A stretch of 30,910 bases of DNA from positions 1-30,910 of the forward strand of contig CAZXIY010000004.1 of NCBI GenBank assembly GCA_964640935.1, given 5' to 3'. Shown here in pieces: positions 8,672-15,569 of this stretch. A program made the position numbers and the translations under genes. The DNA is from CAZXIY01 sp964640935 (GTDB lineage Archaea; Thermoplasmatota; Thermoplasmata; Methanomassiliicoccales; Methanomethylophilaceae). Within the stretch, counting starts at the first letter, position 1. The number at the start of each line of letters is the position of its first letter. A model generated the notes under the pieces. The model saw only the letters and a list, made by a program, of their open reading frames with translations, did no database searches and was not told where the DNA came from.

Positions 8672-9912
8672 TTTTGTTCAACTCCGAATAGATCGGCGGC
8701 CAGTTCGCAGACATAATCATGCCCGTTCTTCGAGGCCTCCCTAAGATTGCAGAAAGGTTTTGCCATCAGTTTGGCGACCAATGCATTTGAAAAATCATTC
8801 AGTACCTCATTGGGATCGGATCCGCCTGAGATACGGGACATGGCGGTGGATAGTTCCTCCGCACGTATACATGACGCATGCTTCGCGATCTCTCCTATCA
8901 CGATATCTGCAGCATGTTCGTTCCTCTCATCGAATAGCCTGTTCATCTCATCCATGACTATGGATTCGGCACCGTTGATCTCGTTGCGCCTCCTCATCAT
9001 ATTCTCAGATGCCACCGAGCCTATCTCCGCCATGGTGTCGACTTTGACGTTAGGTATCTCGGAGATGTCAGGCGATACGTTCCTCGGGACCGATATGTCT
9101 ATTATCAGCAGGTCACGGTCGCGTCCGGCCATCGCCGACTCCACCATCTCCCTGGTGAGTATGATATGCGGGGCGCTCGTAGCCACCAGGATGAGATCGC
9201 ATTCACCAATCGTCTGCGACAGAAGATCATATCTCACCGCTTCCCCTCCCAGCTGATTCGCCAATACCTTGGCGTGCTCGAATGTACGGTTGGATACGAA
9301 TATCGCTTTGAGATCCACGCCGGTGAGATATTTTGCGATGACAGTTCCCATGTCTCCCGCTCCGACGATCCCGACTGTCCTTCCCTCGAGATGGCCGAGT
9401 TCCTTCTTTGCCAACTCCACTGCGGCAGAACCCATGGATACCGCACCCGTGTTCAGATCGGTCTCAGACCTGACGCGCTTTCCCGTGTAAAGTGCCCTTT
9501 CGAATAATCTGGACAGTATGTGAGAGACGTGGCCTTCTTTCTTCGCTTTTACGAAGGCGTCCCTGACCTGACCCTGTATCTGATCCTCTCCGACGATCAT
9601 GGAATCCAGCCCGCAGGTGACCCTGAAAAGATGCCTGACGCTCGAGATGTCCTTCATTGTGTACCAAACACCGCTGTCCTTCGGATACGGCGTGTTCTTG
9701 GAGGCCAATTCTTCGAAAATGGACACGACCTCGTCCTCGGCAGAAGTCACTGCATAGATCTCGAATCTGTTGCACGTTCTCAGTATGATGTATTCGTCGA
9801 TCAGATCGGTATCCTCTATCATCGGCCCCGAGCACAATTCCAGGATCGGTATGATCGATGCTATCTCGGCCGGCCCCGCAGATGAATGCGTCACGTGAAA
9901 ACTGACGATCAA
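8668..9912 (-). CDS. hemA: Glutamyl-tRNA reductase HemA
   Basis: NADPH-dependent reduction of glutamyl-tRNA(Glu) to glutamate-1-semialdehyde, the entry to the C5 tetrapyrrole pathway. The protein has 414 residues. The catalytic cysteine is in LRTCNRFE near residue 48, followed by SMIVGEDQIQGQV, the NADPH-binding GIVGAGDMGTVIAKYL, and a C-terminal helical dimerisation region. The start is TTG 9912, overlapping the preceding stop as TTGA. The product begins IVSFHVTHSSAGPAEI, which aligns with the usual HemA N terminus, so the TTG start is credible. Making the first pathway enzyme from a weak start codon may limit its level. Confidence 0.95.
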   Translation of the reverse strand: MIVSFHVTHSSAGPAEIASIIPILELCSGPMIEDTDLIDEYIILRTCNRFEIYAVTSAEDEVVSIFEELASKNTPYPKDSGVWYTMKDISSVRHLFRVTCGLDSMIVGEDQIQGQVRDAFVKAKKEGHVSHILSRLFERALYTGKRVRSETDLNTGAVSMGSAAVELAKKELGHLEGRTVGIVGAGDMGTVIAKYLTGVDLKAIFVSNRTFEHAKVLANQLGGEAVRYDLLSQTIGECDLILVATSAPHIILTREMVESAMAGRDRDLLIIDISVPRNVSPDISEIPNVKVDTMAEIGSVASENMMRRRNEINGAESIVMDEMNRLFDERNEHAADIVIGEIAKHASCIRAEELSTAMSRISGGSDPNEVLNDFSNALVAKLMAKPFCNLREASKNGHDYVCELAADLFGVEQK

Positions 9913-10541
9913 TCCAGACCACCCAGCCTCAGAGCGGTTGCCTTTGCCTCATCCATCCTGTTGTCGGCAATGAGATCCTCGATCTCGCTGTCCTTCAGCA
10001 CCGATTCTATGAAATCGCGTCTGTCGCGCTGTTCCGATATACGTTCTTTGGATATCGCCCTGAGTTCGATAAGAAGATCCAAGGTCCTGTCGTACCTGTC
10101 ATCCAAGAATGAATCGATCTTTTCCACGACATATGGCGGAAATGCCGGAACACGTCCTTCTGATGACACTGCCACGAGGTATTTCTCGCGTTTGAGTATG
10201 GACGGTATCAATATGCTTCCGCCGCCGTGGGCCGAATTGACGTATATGCCCATGTAGATCGCGTCGTTGCGTATGCGGTCGTTCAGTGCCCTGTTGTCCG
10301 TAGCTGCGATGACTATCTCGAACGAATCTATCATCGTCTTGATGTCCGCATCCTCGGGGACCTTCATGATTATCGTCTTTTCCGCATATCTTTCGATCTC
10401 CGGATCGATCCTTTCGGCAACGACCGTTATTTCCGATCCTTCAAAGTATCTGCATTTCCTCAAAGCTACCTTCCCGCCGCCAAAAACTATTATTTTCAAC
10501 CCTTCGGTCGATAACAGCAACGGGACCATCCCTTTACTCAA
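9909..10541 (-). CDS. sirC: Precorrin-2 dehydrogenase (sirohydrochlorin-forming, CysG N-domain/Met8 type)
   Basis: NAD-dependent oxidation of precorrin-2 to sirohydrochlorin, the substrate of CfbA. The protein has 210 residues with a Rossmann core opening at IIVFGGGKVALRKCRYF (near residue 18), then AATDNRALNDRI, YVNSAHGG, and the C-terminal dimerisation helices. Members of this family may also chelate iron to make siroheme. The start is TTG 10541, with a GGGGGA ribosome-binding site seven bases upstream, overlapping the cfbC end by 8 bases; ATG 10529 is the alternative. The stop joins hemA by a TTGA overlap. The symbol is borrowed from the Bacillus enzyme of the same activity. Confidence 0.9.
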   Translation of the reverse strand: MSKGMVPLLLSTEGLKIIVFGGGKVALRKCRYFEGSEITVVAERIDPEIERYAEKTIIMKVPEDADIKTMIDSFEIVIAATDNRALNDRIRNDAIYMGIYVNSAHGGGSILIPSILKREKYLVAVSSEGRVPAFPPYVVEKIDSFLDDRYDRTLDLLIELRAISKERISEQRDRRDFIESVLKDSEIEDLIADNRMDEAKATALRLGGLD

Positions 10542-11310
10542 GTTTCATTCCCCCGTCAATATTCTCCGATAGCGATAGCAGCCTGTCCGCCAATGCTCTG
10601 TATGCCGATGCCTGGTCGCTGTTCGGTTCCCCCTCGATCACGGTCATTCCGCGATTCTCACATTCCTGAACGATCGGATCGCGGCGTATCCTGTCTACAA
10701 CCTTCGTCCCGCATTCCAAGGCGGCCTTTTCGACCAATTCGTCCTCGTGTTCTATGTTACGAGAATTCTGAATGAAACCGCCCAATCTCGCGTATCCGTC
10801 GGCAGAGAAGTTCTTCACGGCCTCCGAAATATTGGAGGCGGCATACAGTGACATCATCTCCCCTGATGTCACAATGAACACATCGCGTGCGTATCCGTTG
10901 CGTATGGGCATAGCGAACCCTCCGCAGACCACATCGCCCAGGACATCGTAGACCATTACCTCTGGCCTGTACTCGTCTATAACATCGAGTTTCTCCAGTT
11001 TCTCGAAAGCTGCGATGATACCTCTTCCGGCACAACCGGAACCTGGTCTCGGGCCGCCGCATTCTACGCACAACGATCCTTTGAATCCATTATGGATAAG
11101 ATCGTTCAGATGCAGGTCGGATGAATTACGCATAGAATCCAGTACTGTCGGATACTTCGAATTGCCCAACAGAAGCTTGGTGGAATCTGATTTGGGATCG
11201 CAGCCGATCTGCATCACCCTGTGACCTTTTTCGGCCAGCGCCGCCGTTATGTTGGCCGAAATCGTGGACTTGCCGATCCCGCCTTTACCGTATATCGCTA
11301 TTCTTCTCAC
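10534..11310 (-). CDS. cfbC: Reductive cyclase iron protein CfbC (NifH-like)
   Basis: ATP-dependent electron donor to CfbD, homologous to nitrogenase Fe protein. The protein has 258 residues. The P-loop GKGGIGKST is at residues 9-17, the Fe-S cysteine regions are in VECGGPRPGSGCAGRG and DVLGDVVCGGFAMPIR, and the IQNSRN segment matches the nucleotide-base-binding region. It is the first gene of the operon. The start is GTG 11310, about 28 nt behind an AT-rich TATA-like stretch, so the mRNA is probably leaderless. NifH itself and BchL are the alternatives; the neighbouring cfb genes settle the assignment. Confidence 0.94.
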   Translation of the reverse strand: MRRIAIYGKGGIGKSTISANITAALAEKGHRVMQIGCDPKSDSTKLLLGNSKYPTVLDSMRNSSDLHLNDLIHNGFKGSLCVECGGPRPGSGCAGRGIIAAFEKLEKLDVIDEYRPEVMVYDVLGDVVCGGFAMPIRNGYARDVFIVTSGEMMSLYAASNISEAVKNFSADGYARLGGFIQNSRNIEHEDELVEKAALECGTKVVDRIRRDPIVQECENRGMTVIEGEPNSDQASAYRALADRLLSLSENIDGGMKLE

Positions 11311-11330
11311 GTAATTTCAAATAATGCTAC

Positions 11331-11345
11331 TTAATAATAATATTT
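11331..11345 (-). promoter_or_regulatory. TATA-like element of the cfbC/F430 operon
   Basis: An A/T-only stretch (ttaataataatattt on the plus strand) is centred about 28 bases upstream of the GTG at 11310. That is the usual distance from an archaeal TATA box to a transcription start, so transcription would begin at or next to the start codon. This appears to be the only clear promoter for the 12-gene operon, since all later junctions are overlapping or nearly so. Confidence 0.55.
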
Positions 11346-11400
11346 CGTTATTTAGTAACACTATATATCAAATATTTCGATTTAGTAACACTAATATATC
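11342..11400 (-). promoter_or_regulatory. Two GTAACAC direct repeats, probable operator of the F430 operon
   Basis: Two near-identical units lie head to tail: atttcgttatttagtaac (from 11342) and atttcgatttagtaac (from 11374), each followed by actatatatc or actaatatatc. The shared core GTAACAC falls at 11355-11361 and 11385-11391, exactly 30 bp apart, so both lie on the same face of the helix. The array abuts the upstream side of the cfbC TATA-like box. GTAACAC is the half-site known for the NikR of Geobacter and some other lineages (there GTGTTAC and GTAACAC inverted). Here it is directly repeated. Confidence 0.6.
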
Positions 11401-11427
11401 TGGCAATAACAACTCAGAAATGCATAC

Positions 11428-11483
11428 CATCGGTTTTGCGAAAACATTGCCGATGAAAATCATACTGCAGTCAAGCGTGACTG
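11428..11483 (-). terminator. Hairpin pair downstream of the NikR-like gene
   Basis: Two dyads follow the stop of the NikR-like gene. The first is a perfect 6-bp stem with a 4-base loop, CAGTCA-AGCG-TGACTG (11468-11483). The second is nested at 11428-11455, CATCGG...CCGATG around GTTTT-GCG-AAAAC. They could end the regulator's transcript before the cfbC promoter. Archaeal termination usually depends more on U-tracts than on hairpins, so this is tentative. Confidence 0.35.
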
Positions 11484-11505
11484 TCGATAGGATGATCCTC
11501 GATGA

Positions 11506-11946
11506 TCAATCTCTCATACCTATGTGATGCATATTGCCGGTCTTGGGGGCCACCATCGTCAGCTTTCCCCTGAGGACGCCTTTTATGGCAGTCATGTCCG
11601 CAGAGAATTCCTTCAGTTCTGACAGTTTTCCTTCGGCCACGACGATCTCCATCTTGAGGAAATCATCAAGGTCCAAACTTGAAGAATACATCACTATATT
11701 ACGATGCCTTCTGTAGCTGCTCTCAACCTTCAGCAGCACATCGGTGACACGCGTATCAAAGATGAATACCAATGCCCCCGCCATCTGGGCCTCGTCGTTC
11801 TTCCATTCGCTTTCGGCGAGGGAATCTCTGACAAGATCACGGAGAGCCTCAGATCTGCTCACATAACCCTTCTTGGATATCGATACATCGAACGCCTTCA
11901 GCAAATCAGGCTCAAGCGAGACACCAATCCTGGAAACATGATCCAT
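11506..11946 (-). CDS. NikR-fold ribbon-helix-helix regulator lacking the nickel site
   Basis: Probable DNA-binding regulator of the adjoining F430 operon. It has 146 residues from ATG 11946; an in-frame TTG at 11955 is less likely. Residues 4-43 form the ribbon-helix-helix domain (RIGVSLEPDLLKAFD, then GYVSRSEALRDLVRDSL), and residues 55-135 an ACT-like NikR C-terminal domain ending GVLRGKLTMVAP. It aligns without gaps to archaeal NikR as I recall that sequence, yet the four square-planar nickel ligands (His, His, His, Cys) are replaced by Arg79, Ser90, Asp92 and Lys98. A C-terminal MHHIGMRD tail holds the only His pair. It may sense something other than nickel. An operator-like palindrome lies upstream. 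Confidence 0.82.
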   Translation of the reverse strand: MDHVSRIGVSLEPDLLKAFDVSISKKGYVSRSEALRDLVRDSLAESEWKNDEAQMAGALVFIFDTRVTDVLLKVESSYRRHRNIVMYSSSLDLDDFLKMEIVVAEGKLSELKEFSADMTAIKGVLRGKLTMVAPKTGNMHHIGMRD

Positions 11947-11973
11947 GAGACACAATATCGAATCTACGTATTT

Positions 11974-11987
11974 GTAACATTATGTTC
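11974..11987. promoter_or_regulatory. Near-perfect palindrome upstream of the NikR-like gene
   Basis: GTAACATTATGTTC is a 14-base near-palindrome (its complement reads GAACATAATGTTAC), 28-41 bases upstream of ATG 11946. It shares GTAACA with the two repeats in front of cfbC. Its position over the expected promoter suggests autoregulation of the NikR-like gene. Confidence 0.45.
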
Positions 11988-12164
11988 AGATCTGACCGAT
12001 TTATCCTGTATTTCCGATGTGATCGGATATATGATACCCGCCGAATTATCCATGATGCAGGAACCGTTCCAAAGAGCATTTTTTCATTATCCGCCATAGA
12101 TTCGTAAGAAATTATATCAGAGGTATCGCCGATGACGTGACCGCATTCTGCAGAAGGCCGACAG

Positions 12165-12797
12165 ATGATAGAATACAAGAACATCACCGAAGAGGATATT
12201 CCTAAGCTCACCGATGTTATCGGTAGCCCTTTCGTAAAAGAGGGCAAAACAGAGAACAGCGAGGCTTACCTCAAATTCGTCGACTACATAATATTGAAAC
12301 ATCTGTCAAGAGCGAATTTCGCAAGAGCGGCCTTCGACGGCAGAACGATCGTCGGTTTCATCGCCGGAAGGATAAACAAGGAACATTCACCATCGCTGAA
12401 TCTGGATTTCGAGAAAAGAATGGACGATGATCTTGCGGTCGCGAAAGGATCTCCCAAATGGGCCAAGAAGATCAGATATATAGCGAAACTCGACGAGGCC
12501 AAGAAAGGGGCGATGGAACGCCATGCCGATGAATTCGATGCAGAGCTGATCACGTTCGGCGTAGATGACGGTTACCGCGAACAGGGTATTGGAAAACAAC
12601 TGATCGAGGATTTCCGCAACTTCATTCTCGAAAAGGGAGCACGTAATTTCTACGTATTCACGACGTACTTCAACGAGAAATTCCACGGAAACACCGGGTT
12701 TGTCCTGGTTGAAAAGGTGAAGGTAAAGGCCATATTCTTCAAGGATGACACGTATCTCTGTAAGTGGGAGAAGACAGGCCCCTGGCATAAGCCGTGA
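12165..12797 (+). CDS. GNAT-family N-acetyltransferase
   Basis: Probable acetyl-CoA-dependent acetyltransferase with unknown acceptor. It has 210 residues. The GNAT fold is indicated by LITFGVDDGYREQGIGKQLI (acetyl-CoA-binding loop REQGIG near residues 139-144) and a following strand and helix NFYVFTTYFNEKFHGNTGF, with the N-terminal motif MIEYKNITEEDIPKLTDVI. A charged insert (about residues 70-120) separates the two halves. It is divergent from the NikR-like gene and monocistronic. A TATA-like AAATTATATC (about 12109-12118) lies roughly 50 bases upstream of the start. Confidence 0.82.
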   Translation: MIEYKNITEEDIPKLTDVIGSPFVKEGKTENSEAYLKFVDYIILKHLSRANFARAAFDGRTIVGFIAGRINKEHSPSLNLDFEKRMDDDLAVAKGSPKWAKKIRYIAKLDEAKKGAMERHADEFDAELITFGVDDGYREQGIGKQLIEDFRNFILEKGARNFYVFTTYFNEKFHGNTGFVLVEKVKVKAIFFKDDTYLCKWEKTGPWHKP

Positions 12798-12835
12798 GTT
12801 CGTTTCGAACCCGAAGTACTAGGGCGAAGGCTGCT

Positions 12836-13612
12836 TCACTTCCTCCCCTTCATACCTGCTCTGAGGTATTTGAGAAGATCAGTGTCCTTGTCGGTCCATT
12901 CCGGTGTGTATCCGTTGAGGATGTAATCGTTATACCATTCCTCTGAATCTTTCATGTACTGGCTCATATCGAGTTTATCCTTGACGATAATATAAACGTT
13001 GTCCGCCGACGGCCTCCATGCGGTCGGCCTGATGTAATCGCTGTCCTCGAGGAATCCGACCAAGAACACCACCTTATCCAATCCGGCGAGTTCTGCGTAG
13101 AGCGACGCCTGGAGCTGATACGACATCGGAACATTCGTCATGCCGCCGGTCTCGTCGAGCCATTTGGACTTCTCGTGTGATGTCTTGATCTCCAGGACGG
13201 CGATGCGCTTCCCGTTCTCGAGCACATACCCGTCGACCATCCCGCCGAACAGTTTGTTATCATGAAAATGATCATACTGGCACTTCTCTTTCGGCACGGG
13301 TTCTTCGATAGCGATCTTTGAATCTCCGCTCATACCGAGGGGTCCGGACAGCATCCTCGTGACACTCTGCCCGATATAATTTCTGAGTACCGGTTCGAGA
13401 ATGTTCCCTGCGTCGATGTACTTGTTGGCCTTGTCCCCCGGGTATATCCCGGCGATCTCACAAGCCACTTTGAACGGAGTGGAGAATTCGCTGTAACCGA
13501 ATATCCCGCCTATCTTGGTCCCTGATATCTTCTTCGGCTTCCAAGTCTCGAAGTAGACCGTCTTGGAGTCGTCGTCTATATCGACAATATTCTTCCTGCC
13601 GTCGAACGCCAT
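12836..13612 (-). CDS. YqaJ / lambda-exonuclease-type nuclease (PD-(D/E)XK)
   Basis: Predicted DNA exonuclease of the phage-recombinase (YqaJ/alkaline exonuclease) family. It has 258 residues. The N-terminal segment ISGTKIGGIFGYSEFSTPF resembles the family's opening 'S..G.S' motif. GNILEP (near 69-74) gives the helix glutamate, and GGMVDGYV (Asp127) followed by AVLEIKTS (Glu141, Lys143) gives the PD-(D/E)XK active site. MSYQLQASLYAELAGL is the Q-motif helix. The catalytic residues are all present. It starts 12 bases after the stop of the ACT-domain gene, so the two are probably co-transcribed. No beta/RecT annealing partner or other phage gene is near, so it may be a domesticated viral gene. 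Confidence 0.75.
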   Translation of the reverse strand: MAFDGRKNIVDIDDDSKTVYFETWKPKKISGTKIGGIFGYSEFSTPFKVACEIAGIYPGDKANKYIDAGNILEPVLRNYIGQSVTRMLSGPLGMSGDSKIAIEEPVPKEKCQYDHFHDNKLFGGMVDGYVLENGKRIAVLEIKTSHEKSKWLDETGGMTNVPMSYQLQASLYAELAGLDKVVFLVGFLEDSDYIRPTAWRPSADNVYIIVKDKLDMSQYMKDSEEWYNDYILNGYTPEWTDKDTDLLKYLRAGMKGRK

Positions 13613-13624
13613 TGTACCACGGCT

Positions 13625-14308
13625 TCAGTCCTTGACGGTCTCTTCAGCGCTCTGAATGCACTTCGTAAGGACAGAATACGCGTTTATCATGTCCGATTCG
13701 CCGACAATGAATATTGTGTCAGTATGACAGCTCACGGTCTCCTCGATATTGATCCCTGCATCAGAGAGGTTTGTGATCAGATATGCGATCACACCGCTCG
13801 TATCCACGATCTTCTCCGGAGATTTCACAGCGATCTCGACGAGATTCTCTCTTACCTTGATCGTGTTGAATCTGCCGACTGTGTCAATGATACGGTCCTT
13901 GAGCATCTTATCCGCGATGATTGTCACCGCAGATGCGGATTGAACGACCTGCATGATGGAATTCTCGTTCCAAAGGTCCTTGAAAAGATTGTCCATCTTG
14001 TGAAGCACAGACCAATCGTTCTTGGCCGTGACTATGCATGTCTTAGTCCTCATCTCCAGACGGCTGTCCTTAAGGATCCTGAGTATGCTGAGTTCGTGAT
14101 CTGTGGTTATGCCGAGCTTGCCTGCATACCTCCTGCAAGCGATCATCACAGCCTCTTCGTTCTCGAGATCCAGATCCTTCATGATCATCCTCGCAAGCGA
14201 CGAGTAGTTGATGAGGCCTTTGGATACGCAATCCTTTACGCTCGGGTGCGCGTCTATGTAGATCCTCGTCTTCTCGGCGAGGCTTTCTTTGGTGGGACCC
14301 TTAGACAT
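13625..14308 (-). CDS. ACT-domain protein, predicted amino-acid metabolism regulator (COG2150-like)
   Basis: Function not established. It has 227 residues from ATG 14308, chosen because AGGA lies seven bases upstream; the frame extends in-frame to 14353. The N-terminal third (SVKDCVSKGLINYSSLARMI, EEAVMIACRRYAGKL) is helical and matches my memory of the archaeal family described as a predicted regulator of amino acid metabolism. The C-terminal half, from NLVEIAVKSPEKIVDTSGVI to DTIFIVGESDMINAYSVL, looks like an ACT domain; an earlier alpha/beta stretch (residues about 85-160) may be a second one. It lies 82 bases downstream of argD and upstream of the YqaJ nuclease. Arginine or another amino acid is a plausible ligand, by inference. 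Confidence 0.65.
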   Translation of the reverse strand: MSKGPTKESLAEKTRIYIDAHPSVKDCVSKGLINYSSLARMIMKDLDLENEEAVMIACRRYAGKLGITTDHELSILRILKDSRLEMRTKTCIVTAKNDWSVLHKMDNLFKDLWNENSIMQVVQSASAVTIIADKMLKDRIIDTVGRFNTIKVRENLVEIAVKSPEKIVDTSGVIAYLITNLSDAGINIEETVSCHTDTIFIVGESDMINAYSVLTKCIQSAEETVKD

Positions 14309-14390
14309 ATATTCCTCATCACGGTCAAAGTATATATGTCCTATTCGGAACAAATAAGTGAAAAAGGTTTGAAATCAGACAATCATGTAC

Positions 14391-15569
14391 TCATTGAAGG
14401 TACTGTCCGAACAATCCGAGGAGAACATCCGCGTTGGCCTTGCTGACTATGAGTGGAGGTATAAGGCGGACGGTGTTCCCATGGCACACGTTGACCAGGA
14501 CGCCGCTGTCGCGACAGAACTTCTGGAAGTCCTGGGCCTTGCTCTTCATCTCCACGCCGATGATCAGACCGTATCCGCGTATTCCGGATATCTCCGGACT
14601 GTCGATCTTCGACAGCTCTCCCTTCAAATATTTGCCGATCGCAGCAGAATTGTCCACCAGCTTCTCCTCTTTCATGATATCGATGGTCGCACAGACTCCA
14701 GAACAAATCATCGGCGAGCCTCCGAATGTCGTCCCGTGCGTTCCTGGGGTCATGACCTTGGATATCTCTTCTGTAGTGACGACCGCACCGACAGGCAACC
14801 CTCCGCCAAGGGCCTTGGCCAATGACATAATGTCCGGTACGACGCCGAAGTTCTCTATTCCGAACCATTTCCCAGTGCGTCCCATACCTGTCTGTACCTC
14901 GTCCACGATCATCATTGCACCGTAATCAGTGCAGAGATCGCGGACGGTCTTGAAGAAGTCCGCAGAGACGGTCTTCACGCCGCCCTCCCCTTGGATCGGC
15001 TCCACCAGAACGGCGGCCGTATCCTTGTTGATCTTCGACTTGATGGATTCCGATGATCCGTACTCGAAGTAGTCGAAACAGTCGCTGATGAGAGGCTGGA
15101 ACGAATCCTGATACTTCGTCTGCCCGGTCGCCCCGAGAGCGGCCGAAGTGCGTCCGTGGAACGAGTTGAGAGCGGAGAGCACCTTCGTCTTTCCCGTGTA
15201 GCGCACAGCGACCTTCATCGCCCCCTCGTTCGCTTCGGCTCCGCTGTTCACGAACAGCGTGCGGTCCATGCCTTTCGGCGTTATGGATGCGACCTTCGCC
15301 GCTGCATCTGCCTGCTCTTTCACATAGTATAAATTGGAAACATGGACGAGCTTTGCAGCCTGATCCTGTACGGCCTTCACCCATTTGGGGTGCGAATAGC
15401 CAAGTGCGTTGACGGCTATCCCGGCCACGAAATCCATGTACTTCTTCCCTTCTGTATCGTACAGATACATACCCTCGCCATGCGTAAAGCACAGCTCCGC
15501 ACGCCCGTAGTTCTGGAAAAGATACTCCGAGCTCTCCTCTTTTACGTCTTTGAATTGCATTATCGTCAT
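14391..15569 (-). CDS. argD: Acetylornithine aminotransferase ArgD
   Basis: PLP-dependent conversion of N-acetylglutamate-5-semialdehyde to N-acetylornithine. It has 392 residues from ATG 15569, which overlaps the argB stop as ATGA; the frame runs open further upstream but only as argB shadow. Motifs in order: GIAVNALGYSHPKW, FVNSGAEANEGAMKVA, SFHGRTSAALGATGQ, EPIQGEGGV, MIVDEVQTGMGRTG, the PLP lysine in SLAKALGGGLPVGA, and TFGGSPM. Length and motifs are typical. The same subfamily can act on other omega-amino groups (for example LysJ or GabT), but the arg operon decides. Confidence 0.95.
   Translation of the reverse strand: MTIMQFKDVKEESSEYLFQNYGRAELCFTHGEGMYLYDTEGKKYMDFVAGIAVNALGYSHPKWVKAVQDQAAKLVHVSNLYYVKEQADAAAKVASITPKGMDRTLFVNSGAEANEGAMKVAVRYTGKTKVLSALNSFHGRTSAALGATGQTKYQDSFQPLISDCFDYFEYGSSESIKSKINKDTAAVLVEPIQGEGGVKTVSADFFKTVRDLCTDYGAMMIVDEVQTGMGRTGKWFGIENFGVVPDIMSLAKALGGGLPVGAVVTTEEISKVMTPGTHGTTFGGSPMICSGVCATIDIMKEEKLVDNSAAIGKYLKGELSKIDSPEISGIRGYGLIIGVEMKSKAQDFQKFCRDSGVLVNVCHGNTVRLIPPLIVSKANADVLLGLFGQYLQ

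Noticed and set aside
11342..11400. Tandem repeats as a CRISPR or transposon end
   Set aside because: Only two units, no spacers of even length, no cas or transposase gene nearby, and the position is exactly that of a promoter-proximal operator.
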